NCBI GenBank assembly: GCA_005405945.1
Contig: BJHW01000002.1
Coordinates: 558,001 to 622,000 of the forward strand
DNA length: 64,000 bases
Source of the DNA: Streptomyces violaceusniger
GTDB lineage: Bacteria > Actinomycetota > Actinomycetes > Streptomycetales > Streptomycetaceae
Reading direction: 5' to 3'
Under the pieces are notes generated by a model. It was not told the DNA's origin and ran no database searches. It worked only from the letters and a program-made list of their open reading frames with translations. The translations under genes were made by a program, and so were the position numbers. Below, one piece after another: positions 51,203 through 63,277 of the stretch (the first letter of the stretch is position 1; each line of letters begins with the position of its first letter).

Positions 51203-51240
51203 GCCCGCCCGGTGTGCATCCCCCGTCGCACCGGGCGGGC
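51203..51240 (+). terminator. Stem-loop terminator after the P450 gene
   Basis: GCCCGCCCGGTG (51203-51214) and CACCGGGCGGGC (51229-51240) form a perfect 12-bp stem with a 14-base loop, 61 bp after the P450 stop. The preceding AAAAAGGTCTCGA and following CTCTGTATG complete a terminator-like element. Confidence 0.85.
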
Positions 51241-51474
51241 CTCTGTATGCCCGGGTTGTCGGGGCATGCCCGGGTCGTCGGCGACGTGCCCGGGGCGTCG
51301 GCGACGGACCGGTACACGTTCCGCGTCCACGCCGGGCCCATGCCCCTCACCCACCCCAGTCGTGGGCGGCCGGTACCCCTGAATTCCCTAGTGCTCACCC
51401 CTGAGATCACTAGAGAGTAAGCTCACAGCCCGCACCACTGCTCCGGCTTTAGCGGACCCCATTAGCCTCCTCCT
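51241..51474. promoter_or_regulatory. Leader and promoter region of mutAB with a bulged palindrome
   Basis: The P450-mutA gap holds the terminator above, three imperfect copies of a GCCCGGGTCGTCGGCGACG-like unit (about 51247-51305), and at 51388-51413 a bulged inverted repeat, CTAGTGCTCA-cccc-TGAG-at-CACTAG. This last is A/T-richer than its surroundings, 60 bp before mutA, and is the best operator or promoter candidate for the mutase operon. Confidence 0.4.
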
Positions 51475-53356
51475 ATGACGGTCCTGCCCGACGGGCTTCC
51501 CCTAGCCGACGAATTCCCGGAAGTGACGCGAGACCAATGGCGCCACCTCGTCGAAGGCGTGCTGCGTAAAACCGGCACCTCGGACGCCGTGGGCGCCGAG
51601 GCCGAAGAGGCCCTCGCGACCGCACTCGAGGACGGAATCACCGTCCGCCCCCTCTACACCGCCGACGACGCCCCGAGGACGCCGGATTCCCCGGCTTCGC
51701 GCCCTTCGTGCGCGGCGGCCGGGCCGAGGGCTCCGCCGTGTCCGGCTGGGACGTGCGCCAGCGCCACGCCCACCCCGATCCGGCGCGCACCAACCAGGCG
51801 ATCCTGGCCGACCTGGAGAACGGCGCCGGTTCGGTCTGGCTCGCGGTCGGCGCGGCCGGGGTGCCCGTGGACGCCCTGCCCGAGGCGCTGAAGGGGGTCT
51901 ATCTCGACCTCGCCACCGTCGCCCTCGACGCGGGCGCCGACTTCGAGGACGCCGCCCGCGCCCTGCTGCGGCTCTACGCCGGCCGCGAGGTGCCGCCCGG
52001 CGCCGCGCTCGGCAACCTCGGCGCGGACCCGCTGGGCCTCGCGGCCCGTACCGGACGCGACGAGGGCCTGGCCGGGCAGCTGGCCGCCGCCGCCGACCTC
52101 GCGCTGACCTGCGACCGCGACCACCCGGGTGTGCGGGCCTTCGCCGTGGACGCGCTGCCGTACCACGAGGCGGGCGCCGGGGCCGCCCAGGAGCTCGGCT
52201 GCTCCCTCGCCGCCGCCGTGGCGTATCTGCGCACCCTCACCGGGGAGGGGCTGAGCGTCGAAGCCGCCTGCGCGCAGCTGGAGTTCCGCTACGCGGCCAC
52301 CGCCGACCAGTTCCTCACCATCGCCAAGCTCCGGGCCGCCCGGCGCCTGTGGGCGCGCGTGGCGCAGGCGTGCGGCGCGCCCTCCCAGGCGCGCGCCCAG
52401 CGCCAGCACGCGGTCACCTCGCCGGTGATGATGACCCGGCGCGACCCCTGGGTGAACATGCTGCGCACCACCGTGGCCACCCTCGCCGCGGGCGTCGGCG
52501 GCGCGGACGCGGTCACCGTGCTGCCCTTCGACAGCGCCATCGGCCTCCCCGACGACTTCGCCCGCCGCATCGCCCGCAACACCTCCACGATCCTGCTGGA
52601 GGAGTCGCATCTGGCCCGGGTGATCGACCCGGCCGGCGGCTCCTGGTACGTCGAGAAGCTCACCGACGACGTCGCCCGCGCCGCCTGGGCCTGGTTCCAG
52701 GAGATCGAGCGCGCCGGGGGCATGGCCGCCGCCCTCGCCTCCGGGCTGGTGCGCGACCGGCTCGCCGAGAGCTGGGCCCGCCGCGGCCGCGCCCTCGCCC
52801 GCCGCAAGGAGCCGATCACCGGCGTCAGCGAGTTCCCCAACCTCGCCGAGCTGCCCCTCGAGCGCGAGCCCGCGCCCGAGCAGCCAGGCGGCGGACTGCC
52901 GAGGGTGCGCCGCGACGAGGCGTACGAGGCGCTGCGCGCCCGGTCCGACGCCCATCTGGCGGCCGAGGGCGGCCGGCCCAGGATCTTCCTGGCCGCGCTC
53001 GGCCCCGCCGCCGCGCACACCGCCCGCGCCTCCTTCGCCTCCAACCTCTTCCAGGCGGGCGGGATCGAGGCGGTCCACGAGCCGGTCACGGTGACCGCGG
53101 AGACGGCCGCCGAGGCGTTCACCGCCAGCGGCGCCCGCGTGGCCTGCCTGTGCTCCAGCGACAAGCTGTACGCGGAGGAGGCGGCCGCCGTGGCCGAGCG
53201 GGTGAAGGCGGCCGGGGCGGCCCGGGTCTACCTGGCCGGACGGCCGGGGACACAACAGGAAGAGTACGAGCGGGCCGGAGTGGACGGATACGTCTTCGCG
53301 GGCTGCGACGCGGTCGAGGTGCTCTCCTCGGCTCTGGACACCATGGGGGTGGCGTG

Positions 53357-53357
<1 letters not shown>
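51475..53357 (+). CDS. mutA: Methylmalonyl-CoA mutase small subunit MutA (frameshifted)
   Basis: Small (beta) subunit, about 627 residues, of the B12 enzyme that interconverts succinyl-CoA and methylmalonyl-CoA. It lacks a working active site but is needed for the heterodimer. The N-terminus is LPLADEFPEVTRDQWRHLVE, then GITVRPLYTADDAPEDAGFP. The frame breaks near 51672 (missing C in GCCCCGAGG). AAATADQFLTIAKLRAAR-like, SPVMMTRRDPWVNMLRTTVA and IDPAGGSWYVEKLTDD segments are typical. The C-terminal cobalamin-like domain (about 480-627) has no DxHxxG motif, as expected. It overlaps mutB (TGATGA). A core gene for propionate and odd-chain metabolism and polyketide precursor supply. Confidence 0.95.
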
Positions 53358-55583
<2,226 letters not shown>

Positions 55584-55584
<1 letters not shown>

Positions 55585-56663
55585 TGCCACGGACGATCGA
55601 CATCGAGGAGTATGCCAAGGGCGTGCTCGACGGCAAGCGCGCGTACATCGCGCGTGCGATCACGCTCGTCGAGTCCACCCGCCCCGACCATCACGACCTC
55701 GCTCAGCGGCTGCTGGTCGAGCTGCTCCCGCACACCGGCGGGGCCCGGCGGATCGGCATCAGCGGGGTGCCCGGCGTCGGCAAGTCCACCTTCATCGACG
55801 CCCTGGGCACCATGCTCACCGGGGTCGGCCACAAGGTCGCGGTCCTGGCCGTCGACCCCTCGTCGACCCGCACCGGCGGCTCCATCCTGGGCGACAAGAC
55901 CCGGATGGAGCGGCTGGCGGTGGACCCAGGCGCCTTCGTACGGCCCTCGCCCAGCGCCGGGACGCTGGGCGGGGTCGCCCGCGCCACCCGCGAGTCCATG
56001 GTCGTCATGGAGGCCGCGGGCTATGACGTGGTGCTGGTGGAGACCGTGGGCGTGGGCCAGTCCGAGACCGCGGTGGCCAACATGGTCGACTCCTTCCTGC
56101 TGCTCTCCCTGGCCCGCACCGGCGATCAGCTCCAGGGCATCAAGAAGGGCGTCCTGGAACTGGCCGACGTGGTCACCATCAACAAGGCCGACGGACCGCA
56201 CGCGCGGGACGCGAAGTCGGCGGCCCGTGAACTGGCGGGCGCGCTACGGCTGTTGCAGCCGCCGGACGCGCCCTGGAACCCGCCGGTGCTCACCTGCAGC
56301 GCCCGCGAGTCCACCGGGCTCGACGTGGTGTGGGAGCGGTTGGAGCAGCACCGCCGGGTGCTGGAGGCCACGGGCGCGCTGCGCGCCAAGCGGCGCGACC
56401 AGCAGGTGGACTGGACCTGGTCGATGGTGCGCGACCAGCTGCTCGCGCGGCTGCACGCCCACCCCGAGGTGCGGCGGCTCGGGCCCGAGCTGGAGCAGCG
56501 GGTCCGTGAGGGCGCGCTGACGGCCACGCTGGCGGCGGACCGGCTGCTGGAGGCGTTCCAGGGCCCGGCGGATGGTGGAGTGTCCCAGAACCCGGCCGAC
56601 GGCGGGGCGTTCCGGGCTCCGGCCGACGGTGGAGCGTTCCGGGCCTCGGCCGACGGTGGCTGA
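55584..56663 (+). CDS. meaB: MeaB/ArgK family GTPase, mutase chaperone
   Basis: A G3E P-loop GTPase that loads and protects methylmalonyl-CoA mutase. Walker A is GISGVPGVGKSTFIDALGTM near residue 60. AVLAVDPSSTRTGGSILGDK, then DVVLVETVGVGQSETAVANM and TINKADGPHARDA give the remaining G motifs. The family core is about 325 residues. Here the last 32 residues are a 9-residue repeat (PADGGAFRA type), coded by a 27-bp minisatellite and probably an expendable tail. It shares one base with mutB. Confidence 0.95.
56565..56660 (+). repeat. 27-bp minisatellite at the 3' end of meaB
   Basis: Three and a half copies encode PADGGVSQN, PADGGAFRA, PADGGAFRA and SADGG, ending at the meaB stop. The following gene starts inside the last copy in another frame. 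Confidence 0.9.
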
Positions 56664-57414
56664 GGCGCCGCTGCCGGACGCCGCGCGGGTCGGGCCGTTC
56701 TTCGCGCTGCGCACCGGCAGCGGCGATCCGGGCGCGGAGGGGTACGCGCGGATCGGCGAGGCGTACCGGCTGACCGGTGCGGGCGCCGCCGGGCCGGTGT
56801 TGCGTGCCCGGGTCGAGGCGGTCGCCGCGAGCCTGCGCACCGATGAACCGAGGGTCGCGGCCTCGCTGGTCTTCCAGGGGCTCGCCGCCCGGGTGTGGTC
56901 GCTCGCACTCGGCCCGGCGGCCCTCTCCGGCGAGGTGTCCCTTCTCCGGCCCGACCGGCTGTGGTGGAACCCCGGGCGTGTCGCCCCCGACGACCTGTGG
57001 TGGCCCGGCGCGCCGTCGGTGATGGGCGAACCAGGAGGACTCGCCGGTCACGTGGGCACCGCGGCGTTCGCCCATCTGATGCCGCTGCACCGCGCCGTCG
57101 AGCGGGCGTACCGGGTCTCGGAGCGGCTGCTGTGGGGCAACGCGGCCTCGGCGCTGGCCGGTTCGCTGCGGGTGCTGCACGACTGGTGCCGGGCGCACGG
57201 CCTCCCCGAGGCGGCGGACCGGGCCGTCGAGCTGGCGAGCGCCCAGCTCGACTACCCGCCGCTGCGCGACGTCGGCACCCTCAGCACCGCGCCCCTCGGC
57301 TACCGGCGCCGCACCTGCTGTCTCTACTACCGGGTGCCGGGCGGCGGGTTGTGCGGCGACTGCGTCCTGCGCGAGGCGCCGGGGCGGGGGAGCGGGCGCG
57401 GGACACGGGGGTGA
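56656..57414 (+). CDS. FhuF-like (2Fe-2S) protein
   Basis: A protein of about 252 residues whose C-terminus has the four-cysteine signature of FhuF-type ferric-siderophore reductases, CC-x10-C-x2-C (RRTCCLYYRVPGGGLCGDCV). Earlier it has SLVFQGLAARVWSLALGPAA, LWWNPGRVAPDDLWWPG and RVSERLLWGNAASALAGSLR, all usual in the actinobacterial group. The most plausible start is GTG 56656 inside the last meaB repeat, overlapping the meaB stop. Codons further upstream are repeat translations. It would reduce ferric siderophores in the cytoplasm. The link to the mutase operon may only be positional. Confidence 0.85.
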   Translation: MAEAPLPDAARVGPFFALRTGSGDPGAEGYARIGEAYRLTGAGAAGPVLRARVEAVAASLRTDEPRVAASLVFQGLAARVWSLALGPAALSGEVSLLRPDRLWWNPGRVAPDDLWWPGAPSVMGEPGGLAGHVGTAAFAHLMPLHRAVERAYRVSERLLWGNAASALAGSLRVLHDWCRAHGLPEAADRAVELASAQLDYPPLRDVGTLSTAPLGYRRRTCCLYYRVPGGGLCGDCVLREAPGRGSGRGTRG

Positions 57415-57415
57415 G

Positions 57416-57500
57416 GCGAACGGCCTCCCGAGGCGGACGGCCTCCCGAGGCGGACGGTCTCCCAAGGGGCACGGTCTCCCGGTGGAGACGGCCTCCCGAT
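57416..57500. repeat. 17-bp tandem repeat, five copies
   Basis: Unit GCGGACGGCCTCCCGAG at 57416, 57433, 57450, 57467 and 57484, with increasing change from left to right. It fills the gap between the FhuF-like gene and the acyltransferase gene. Confidence 0.9.
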
Positions 57501-57519
57501 GGGCCGATACGGTGAGCGA

Positions 57520-58343
57520 ATGCCGAAGAACGAGAACGTGTTCTCATCCTGGCGGGGCTGGTGCGGGCGCGTCACTTCCCGTCTGGTCCACCGTGGATGG
57601 CGCGCCGTACAGCGGGCCGGCGCGGTGACCGCCGAGCGCCCCGGCCCGTACCGCTTCGGCCGCATCGGCGTCGGCACCCGGCTGGCGTTCCCCCAGGGCA
57701 CCCTCTTCGGCGAACCCTGGATCGAACTCGGCGAGCACTGCGTCATCGGCGAGCAGGTGACCCTCACCGCCGGCATGATGCCCGGTGTGGACCTCGGCCC
57801 CGAGCCGGTGCTGCGCATCGGCAACGGCGTGGTGCTGGGCCGGGGCAGCCATGTGATCGCCTCCGTACGCGTGGAGTTCGGCGACGATGTCTTCTGCGGC
57901 CCGTACGTCTATGTGACCAGCGACAACCACTCCTACGACGATCCGGACCAGCCCATCGGCCGCCAGTGGCCACGCTCCGCGCCCGTCCACATAGGCCCCG
58001 GCAGCTGGCTGGGCGCGGGCGCGGTGATCCTGCCGGGGGCGCGGCTGGGCCGCAATGTGGTGGTCGCCGCGGGCGCGGTCGTACGGGGCGAGGTGCCCGA
58101 CCACGCCGTGGTGGCCGGGGCGCCGGCCCGGGTCATACGGCGCTGGGCCCCGGACGAGGGCTGGCAGCCGCCGCTGCGCACCCCGGCGCCGGTGCCGATC
58201 CCCGAGGGCATGACCGTGGAGCAACTGCTCGCGCTGGCGGAGCTGGAGCGGGCCCGCGAGCAGGACTGGGAGCGGGCCCGCGAGCAGGACCGGGAACTGG
58301 AGGGGCGCGAGCAGGAGCGGGAGCCGGGGGCGGGGCGTCGTAG
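57520..58343 (+). CDS. Left-handed beta-helix (hexapeptide) acyltransferase
   Basis: An acetyl/acyltransferase of the maltose- or DapH-like hexapeptide family. After a short basic N-terminus, coils run from PYRFGRIGVGTRLAFPQGTL to VVAAGAVVRGEVPDHAVVAG, with the substrate loop TSDNHSYDDPDQPIGRQWPR and the IGPGSWLGAGAVILPGARLG coil. The C-terminal part is a charged helix with repeats of ERAREQD. The frame runs to 58548 and overlaps cobL. A missing base in the GGGGGCGGGG run near 58335 would end it at 58343, which I prefer. The ATG at 57520 is favoured over 57499. The acceptor is unknown. Confidence 0.82.
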
Positions 58344-58360
58344 CAGGTCAGTAGAGTTTC

Positions 58361-59686
58361 ATGGACCGTCCCCGACCCGCGAAGGTGACCACCGTGAGCC
58401 CGCCGCCTCCCCCCGTGACCGTGATCGGCATCGGCGCCGACGGCTGGGAGGGGCTCGGCCCCGCCGCCCGCGAGGCGCTGCGCACGGCCGAGGTGGTCAT
58501 CGGCGGACAGCGCCATCTGGGCCTGCTGCCGCCGGAGTGCCCCGGTGAACGGGTGCCCTGGCCGTCCCCGCTGCGCCCCGCCGTCCCCGGGCTGTTCGCC
58601 GCGCACACCGGGCGGCGGATCTCCGCGCTGGCCAGCGGCGACCCCATGTTCTTCGGCATCGGCCGCACCCTGGCCGAGCTGCTGGGCGCCGAGCGGCTGC
58701 GGGTGCTGCCCCATCCGTCGTCCGTCTCCCTGGCCTGTGCGCGGCTCGGCTGGGCACTGGAGGAGACCGAGGTGGTCAGCCTCGTCGGCCGCCCCTGGCC
58801 ACGCTGAACCGTGAGCTCTACGCCGGGCGACGGCTGCTCGTGCTCAGCGCGGGCGCCGACACGCCCGCCGAGGTGGCCGGGTTGCTGGGGGAACGCGGCT
58901 TCGGCCCGAGCCGGATGCGGGTGCTGGAGCGGCTGGGGAGTGCGGGGAGCGCTGGGTGGAGAGCACGGCCGAGGAGTGGCCCCATCCGCCGGGCGACCCC
59001 CTCAACGTCATCGCCGTCGACTGTGCCCCGGCGGACGGCACCCGGCCGCCGGCGCTCACGCCGGGGCTGCCCGACGCCGCGTACGACCACGACGGCCAGC
59101 TGACCAAGCGCCATGTGCGGGCCGCCACCCTCGCCGCGCTCGCCCCCGCCCCCGGGGAGCTGCTGTGGGACGTCGGCGGCGGCTCGGGCTCCATCGCCGT
59201 GGAGTGGATGCGCGCCCACCGCACCTGCCGGGCGGTCTCGGTCGAACGCGACGCGGTGCGCGCCGAGCGCATCGGCCGCAACGCCGCCGCGCTCGGTGTG
59301 CCCGGGCTGGCCGTCGTCACCGGCGCCGCCCCGGACGCGCTGGCCGGACTGCCCGCACCCGACGCGGTGTTCATCGGCGGCGGCCTGACCGCCCCCGGAG
59401 TGCTGGCGGCGTGCTGGGCGGCCCTGCCGCCGGGCGGCAGGATCGTGGCCAACACCGTGACCCTGGAGTCCGAGGCGCTGCTCGCGGACTGGTACCGCCG
59501 CCACGGCGGCGACCTCGTCCGCCTCGCCGTCTCCCATGCCACCCCGGTCGGGGGTTCACCGGCTGGCGGCAGGCGATGCCGGTCACCCAGTGGTCCGCCA
59601 CCAAACCGTTCGCTTCCCGGGGCCCTGGCGGGGACGCCGCCGATCCCGAGGGATCCGTCGAAGCCGCTCAAGGAGAAACACGATGA
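58361..59686 (+). CDS. cobL: Precorrin-6Y C5,15-methyltransferase (decarboxylating) CobL/CbiET (three frame breaks)
   Basis: Bifunctional enzyme that methylates C5 and C15 of the corrin ring and removes the acetate carboxyl. The CbiE half has VTVIGIGADGWEGLGPAARE and ISALASGDPMFFGIGRTLAE. The CbiT half has LTKRHVRAATLAALAPAPGE, LLWDVGGGSGSIAVEWMRAH and GLAVVTGAAPDALAGL, and ends FTGWRQAMPVTQWSATKPF. Single missing C or G bases near 58800 (GRPLATLNRELY), 58940 (GERWVESTAEEW) and 59547 (GGFTGW) break it; repaired, it has about 442 residues. The stop overlaps cobM (ATGA). Confidence 0.93.
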
Positions 59687-60452
59687 CGGTGTACTTCATC
59701 GGCGCGGGCCCCGGCGCCGCCGATCTGATCACGGTGCGCGGCGCGCGGACCCTGGCCCGCTGCCGGGTGTGTCTGTACGCGGGCAGCCTGGTGCCCCGTG
59801 AACTCCTCGCCGAATGCCCGCCGGACGCCCGCCTCGTCGACACCGCCCAGCTCGACCTGGACCAGATCACCGCCGAGCTGGTCGCCGCCCATGAGGCGGG
59901 CCACGACGTGGCCCGCCTCCACTCCGGCGATCCGTCGGTCTTCAGCGCCGTCGCCGAGCAGATGCGCCGCCTCGACGCGGTCGGCGTGCCGTACGACGTG
60001 GTCCCGGGCGTCCCCGCCTTCGCCGCCGCGGCCGCCGCGCTGAAGCGCGAGCTGACGATCCCGACCGTCGGCCAGACCGTCATCCTCACCCGCATCGCCC
60101 AGCAGGCCACCCCCATGCCCGACGGCGAGGACCTGGCCACCCTGGGCCGCGGCGGCGCCCTGCTCGTCCTGCACCTCGCCGCCCGCTATGTGGACCGCGT
60201 CGTCGCCGAACTCCTCCCGCACTACGGCGCCGACTGCCCGGCCGCCGTGGTCGCCATGGCCAGCCGCCCCGACGAACTGGTCCTGCGCGGCACCCTGGAC
60301 GACATCGCGGCCCAGGTGAAGGCGGCAGGCGTGGTGCGAACGGCGGTCATCATCGTCGGCCGCACCCTCGCCGCCCAGCAGTTCCCCGACAGCCACCTCT
60401 ACTCCCCACCAGGGCCCGCCCCTGCGCCCCCGGCTCCCGGCCCACCAGCTGA
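59683..60452 (+). CDS. cobM: Precorrin-4 C11-methyltransferase (frameshifted at end)
   Basis: SAM-dependent tetrapyrrole methylase acting at C11. It has VYFIGAGPGAADLITVRGAR, CRVCLYAGSLVPRELLAECP, ARLHSGDPSVFSAVAEQMRR and PYDVVPGVPAFAAAAAALKR, followed by LTIPTVGQTVILTR. The natural C-terminus HLYSPTRARPCAPGSRPTS, ending at 60452, appears after adding one C to the CCCC run near 60408. Without that, the frame runs on to 61002 through GC-rich non-coding sequence. AAGGAG precedes the ATG at 59683. It is coupled to cobL. Confidence 0.93.
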
Positions 60453-61276
60453 GCCTTTCGCTCCCGGCAGGCGCCCGTGCGCGGTTTCGGGTGTGCCGCG
60501 CCGCGCGTGGCGCGCCGTGTCCGCGACGGTGAGGGCATCAGCGCCGCGCGTGGCGGACCGCAGAGTGGGCGCGATCCGCGCCCCTGCGGCCTATGGGGTC
60601 GGGTGCGACAGGCGGCCCGCCCCGGTGGCGCGCGGCGGGCTCGTGCGGGCCATGCTGCCGTGGGCACGCTATGGCCGCGGTGGCGATGGCGGCGACGTCA
60701 TGCGCGACGGCCCGCGGCGTGAGCACGGTGACCACACCCCTCGGCGTGTCGGGCCGCGCCATGACCAGCGCGCGGCGGGCCGTGTGCGGCCTCGCGTGGG
60801 CGGGGTGGCGCATGGCGCGTCGCGTCCGGGCGAAGGCGGCGGCGCCGTGTGCCGTGGGACGAGTGGTGGCTGCTGCGATCCGCACGCCCGGCCTGGGGGA
60901 CTGGGCCGCGAGGAGGGTACCCGCCCGCGGTGGCGCGCGGCGGGCGCCGGTGCGGTGCCCCGTGCACGGCATTGCTTGGGCGTGTTGTGCGTGGCGCGCT
61001 GAGTCCGTGGTGACGAGGGCGGCCTCGTGTGCGGCTGCCCGCCCAGGGCGCCAGTGTGGTGGGCGCGGTGGTCGGTACGCTTCTCCGGCGTGTCGTGCCG
61101 ACGGCCGGAGCCGTCGGCACGGGCGGGCGGGGCCGTGTCGCGCCTCGGGCGACCGGCGGCGGTACCGTGCGGTGCCGTGTGACGTCGCGTTGGGGTGTGT
61201 CGGGCCGAAGTGTGTCGGGCCGAAGGGGGCGGTACACCGCCGCACATGGCGCGGCGCGCCACGCGCGACGACGGGG
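60453..61276. other. 824-bp gene-free spacer between convergent cobM and cbiD
   Basis: Repetitive GC-rich sequence with several copies of GGTGGCGCGCGGCGGGC-like units (about 60628 and 60933) and a 15-bp direct repeat TGTGTCGGGCCGAAG at 61196 and 61211. Frames are open on both strands but give Arg/Ala/Gly-rich shadows without family features. I see no gene, RNA or riboswitch. Confidence 0.6.
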
Positions 61277-62425
61277 TCAGCCGTCCCGGGGGCCGCGCGG
61301 GTCGGCGCGGCCCACGATCGTGCCGGCGCGGTCGATGCAGATGACGTCCACCGCCACCGGCGCCCCGCGCAGCACCCCGAGCGCCGTGTCGCGGGCCGCC
61401 GCCGCGACCAGGTCGCCGAGGGGGACGCCGCGGGCGGTGCACAGCTGTACCGTCTCCAGGCCGGTGTTGGCCGTGGCCACCGCCTCCGCCAGCTGCTCGT
61501 CCGCCCCTCCCCGGCGGGCCAGGTCCGCGAGGAAGCCCTTGTCCACCTGGGACCGTGAGGAGTGCAGGTCCAGATGGCCTGCGGCCAGTTTGGAGAGCTT
61601 GGCGAAACCGCCGGCGACCGTCAGCCGGTCCACCGGGTGGCGGCGCAGATACTTCAGGACCGCCCCCGCGAAGTCGCCCATGTCCAGCAGCGCGTCCTGC
61701 GGCAGCCCGTGCACGGCCACCACCACCTTCTCGGACGTCGAGCCCGTACAGCCCGCGACATGCGTGCGCCCCGCCGCGCGGGCGACATCCACCCCGCGCC
61801 GGATGCTGTCGATCCAGGCCGAGCAGGAGTAGGGCACCACGATGCCCGTCGTGCCGAGGATGGACAGCCCGCCGAGGATGCCCAGACGCGGATTCCAGGT
61901 GGAGCGGGCGATCTCCTCCCCGTGGTCCACGGAGATCTCGATCTCGACGTCACCGGTTCCGCCGTACCGGGCCGCGACCGAGGCGATGTGGTCGCGCATC
62001 ATCTGGCGCGGCACGGGGTTGATGGCCGGTTCGCCCACCGCGAGCGGCAGCCCGGGCCGGGTGACCGTACCGACGCCCGGACCGGCCCGGAAGACCACTC
62101 CGCTGCCGGGCGGCAGACCCCGTACCGTGGCCCTGACCAGCGCCCCATGGGTCACATCCGGATCGTCCCCCGCGTCCTTGACGACCGCGGCCATGGCCCG
62201 GTCCGCCGTCAGCTCCTCGGCCGCGAGCGCGAACGCCGGCCGCTGCCCCTTGGGCAGTTCGATGGTCACCGGATCGGGGAACTCCGCGCCCAGCAGCGCG
62301 GTGTACGCGGCCGTGGTCGCGGCGGTGGCACACGCCCCGGTGGTCCAGCCGTGCCGCAGCCCCGACCGCTCCAACTGCGCGCCGCGCCCCCCGGTCGCCT
62401 TGGCCGTCGTCTCCGCCTCAGCCAT
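61277..62425 (-). CDS. cbiD: Cobalt-precorrin-5B (C1)-methyltransferase
   Basis: CbiD-family protein of 382 residues, which methylates C1 of the corrin ring. It has LRHGWTTGACATAATTAAYT, AVVKDAGDDPDVTHGALVRA, GLPLAVGEPAINPVPRQMM and ISVDHGEEIARSTWNPRLGI, followed by GGLSILGTTGIVVPYSCSAW. VVAVHGLPQDALLDMGDFAG lies in the C-terminal half. The start at 62425 (MAEAETT) is preferred because upstream residues are low complexity. CbiD is the anaerobic-pathway form; many actinomycetes mix it with cob-type genes, as here. It is divergent from cobK across 59 bp, which must hold both promoters. Confidence 0.94.
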   Translation of the reverse strand: MAEAETTAKATGGRGAQLERSGLRHGWTTGACATAATTAAYTALLGAEFPDPVTIELPKGQRPAFALAAEELTADRAMAAVVKDAGDDPDVTHGALVRATVRGLPPGSGVVFRAGPGVGTVTRPGLPLAVGEPAINPVPRQMMRDHIASVAARYGGTGDVEIEISVDHGEEIARSTWNPRLGILGGLSILGTTGIVVPYSCSAWIDSIRRGVDVARAAGRTHVAGCTGSTSEKVVVAVHGLPQDALLDMGDFAGAVLKYLRRHPVDRLTVAGGFAKLSKLAAGHLDLHSSRSQVDKGFLADLARRGGADEQLAEAVATANTGLETVQLCTARGVPLGDLVAAAARDTALGVLRGAPVAVDVICIDRAGTIVGRADPRGPRDG

Positions 62426-62484
62426 GGGCGGGCCGCCGCGCATACGATGACGGGCGCACGGACGACGAAAGGCACCCGATCCCG

Positions 62485-63243
62485 ATGAACAGCGCACCGG
62501 CGCGCCATGTGCTCATCCTCGGCGGCACCACCGAGGCGCGCCGCCTCGCCGAGGAGCTCGCCGACGACCCCGCGCTGCGCGTCACCAGCTCCCTCGCGGG
62601 CCGGGTCGCCGCGCCGCGGCTGCCCGTGGGGCAGGTGCGGATCGGCGGGTTCGGCGGCGCCGAGGGCATGGCCCGCTGGCTCCGCGAGCACCAGGTGGAC
62701 GCGCTCATCGACGCCACCCATCCTTTCGCCGACACGATCAGTTCCCATGCGGCCCGGGCGGCCGCAGACGTCCATGTTCCCCTGCTCGCCCTGCGCCGCC
62801 CCGGCTGGGTCCCCGGTCCGGGCGACCGCTGGCACTCGGCCGGCTCGCTGGCCGAGGCCGCGCGGCTGCTGCCGGACCTGGGGGAGCGGATCTTCCTCAC
62901 CACGGGACGGATGGGCCTGGCCGCCTTCGCCCATCTGACCGGGCAGTGGTTCCTGGTCCGCTCGGTCGACGCCCCCGAGCCGCCGGTCCCGCCCCGGATG
63001 GAGGTGATCCTCGACCGCGGCCCGTTCACCCTCGAGGGAGAGGCGGAGCTGTTGCGCCGCCATCGCATCGAGGTGCTGGTCACCAAGGACAGCGGCGCCC
63101 ACGCCACCGCCCCCAAACTCGCCGCGGCCCGCGCCGCCGCCCTCCCGGTCGTCGTGATCCGCCGCCCACCCGCCCCCCAGGCCATCCCGGTGGCCGAAAC
63201 CCCGACCGAAGCCGCCGCCTGGCTGCGGACGACCCTGGCCTGA
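62485..63243 (+). CDS. cobK: Precorrin-6A/cobalt-precorrin-6A reductase
   Basis: A 252-residue NADPH-dependent reductase that reduces the corrin macrocycle before CobL acts. It begins HVLILGGTTEARRLAEELAD, followed by ALIDATHPFADTISSHAARA, ERIFLTTGRMGLAAFAHLTG, and VTKDSGAHATAPKLAAARA near the C-terminus, all typical of CobK/CbiJ. The start at 62485 is preceded by ACCCGATCCCG, a weak ribosome site. It is convergent with cobJ, 34 bp away. Confidence 0.94.
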   Translation: MNSAPARHVLILGGTTEARRLAEELADDPALRVTSSLAGRVAAPRLPVGQVRIGGFGGAEGMARWLREHQVDALIDATHPFADTISSHAARAAADVHVPLLALRRPGWVPGPGDRWHSAGSLAEAARLLPDLGERIFLTTGRMGLAAFAHLTGQWFLVRSVDAPEPPVPPRMEVILDRGPFTLEGEAELLRRHRIEVLVTKDSGAHATAPKLAAARAAALPVVVIRRPPAPQAIPVAETPTEAAAWLRTTLA

Positions 63244-63277
63244 GCCCGGACGCCGCACACAAGGAGCCTTCCGGACG

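Noticed and set aside
57416..57500. Five 17-bp repeats as regulator-binding iterons or a replication origin
   Set aside because: Units decay in one direction, are pure GC-rich sequence and have no replication gene nearby; simple slippage explains them better.
60453..61002. C-terminal extension of cobM by 183 codons
   Set aside because: The family ends at HLYSP plus a few residues; one added C near 60408 gives a natural stop at 60452.
62426..62484. Cobalamin riboswitch before cbiD or cobK
   Set aside because: The 59-bp divergent gap is too short and has no B12-box-like sequence.
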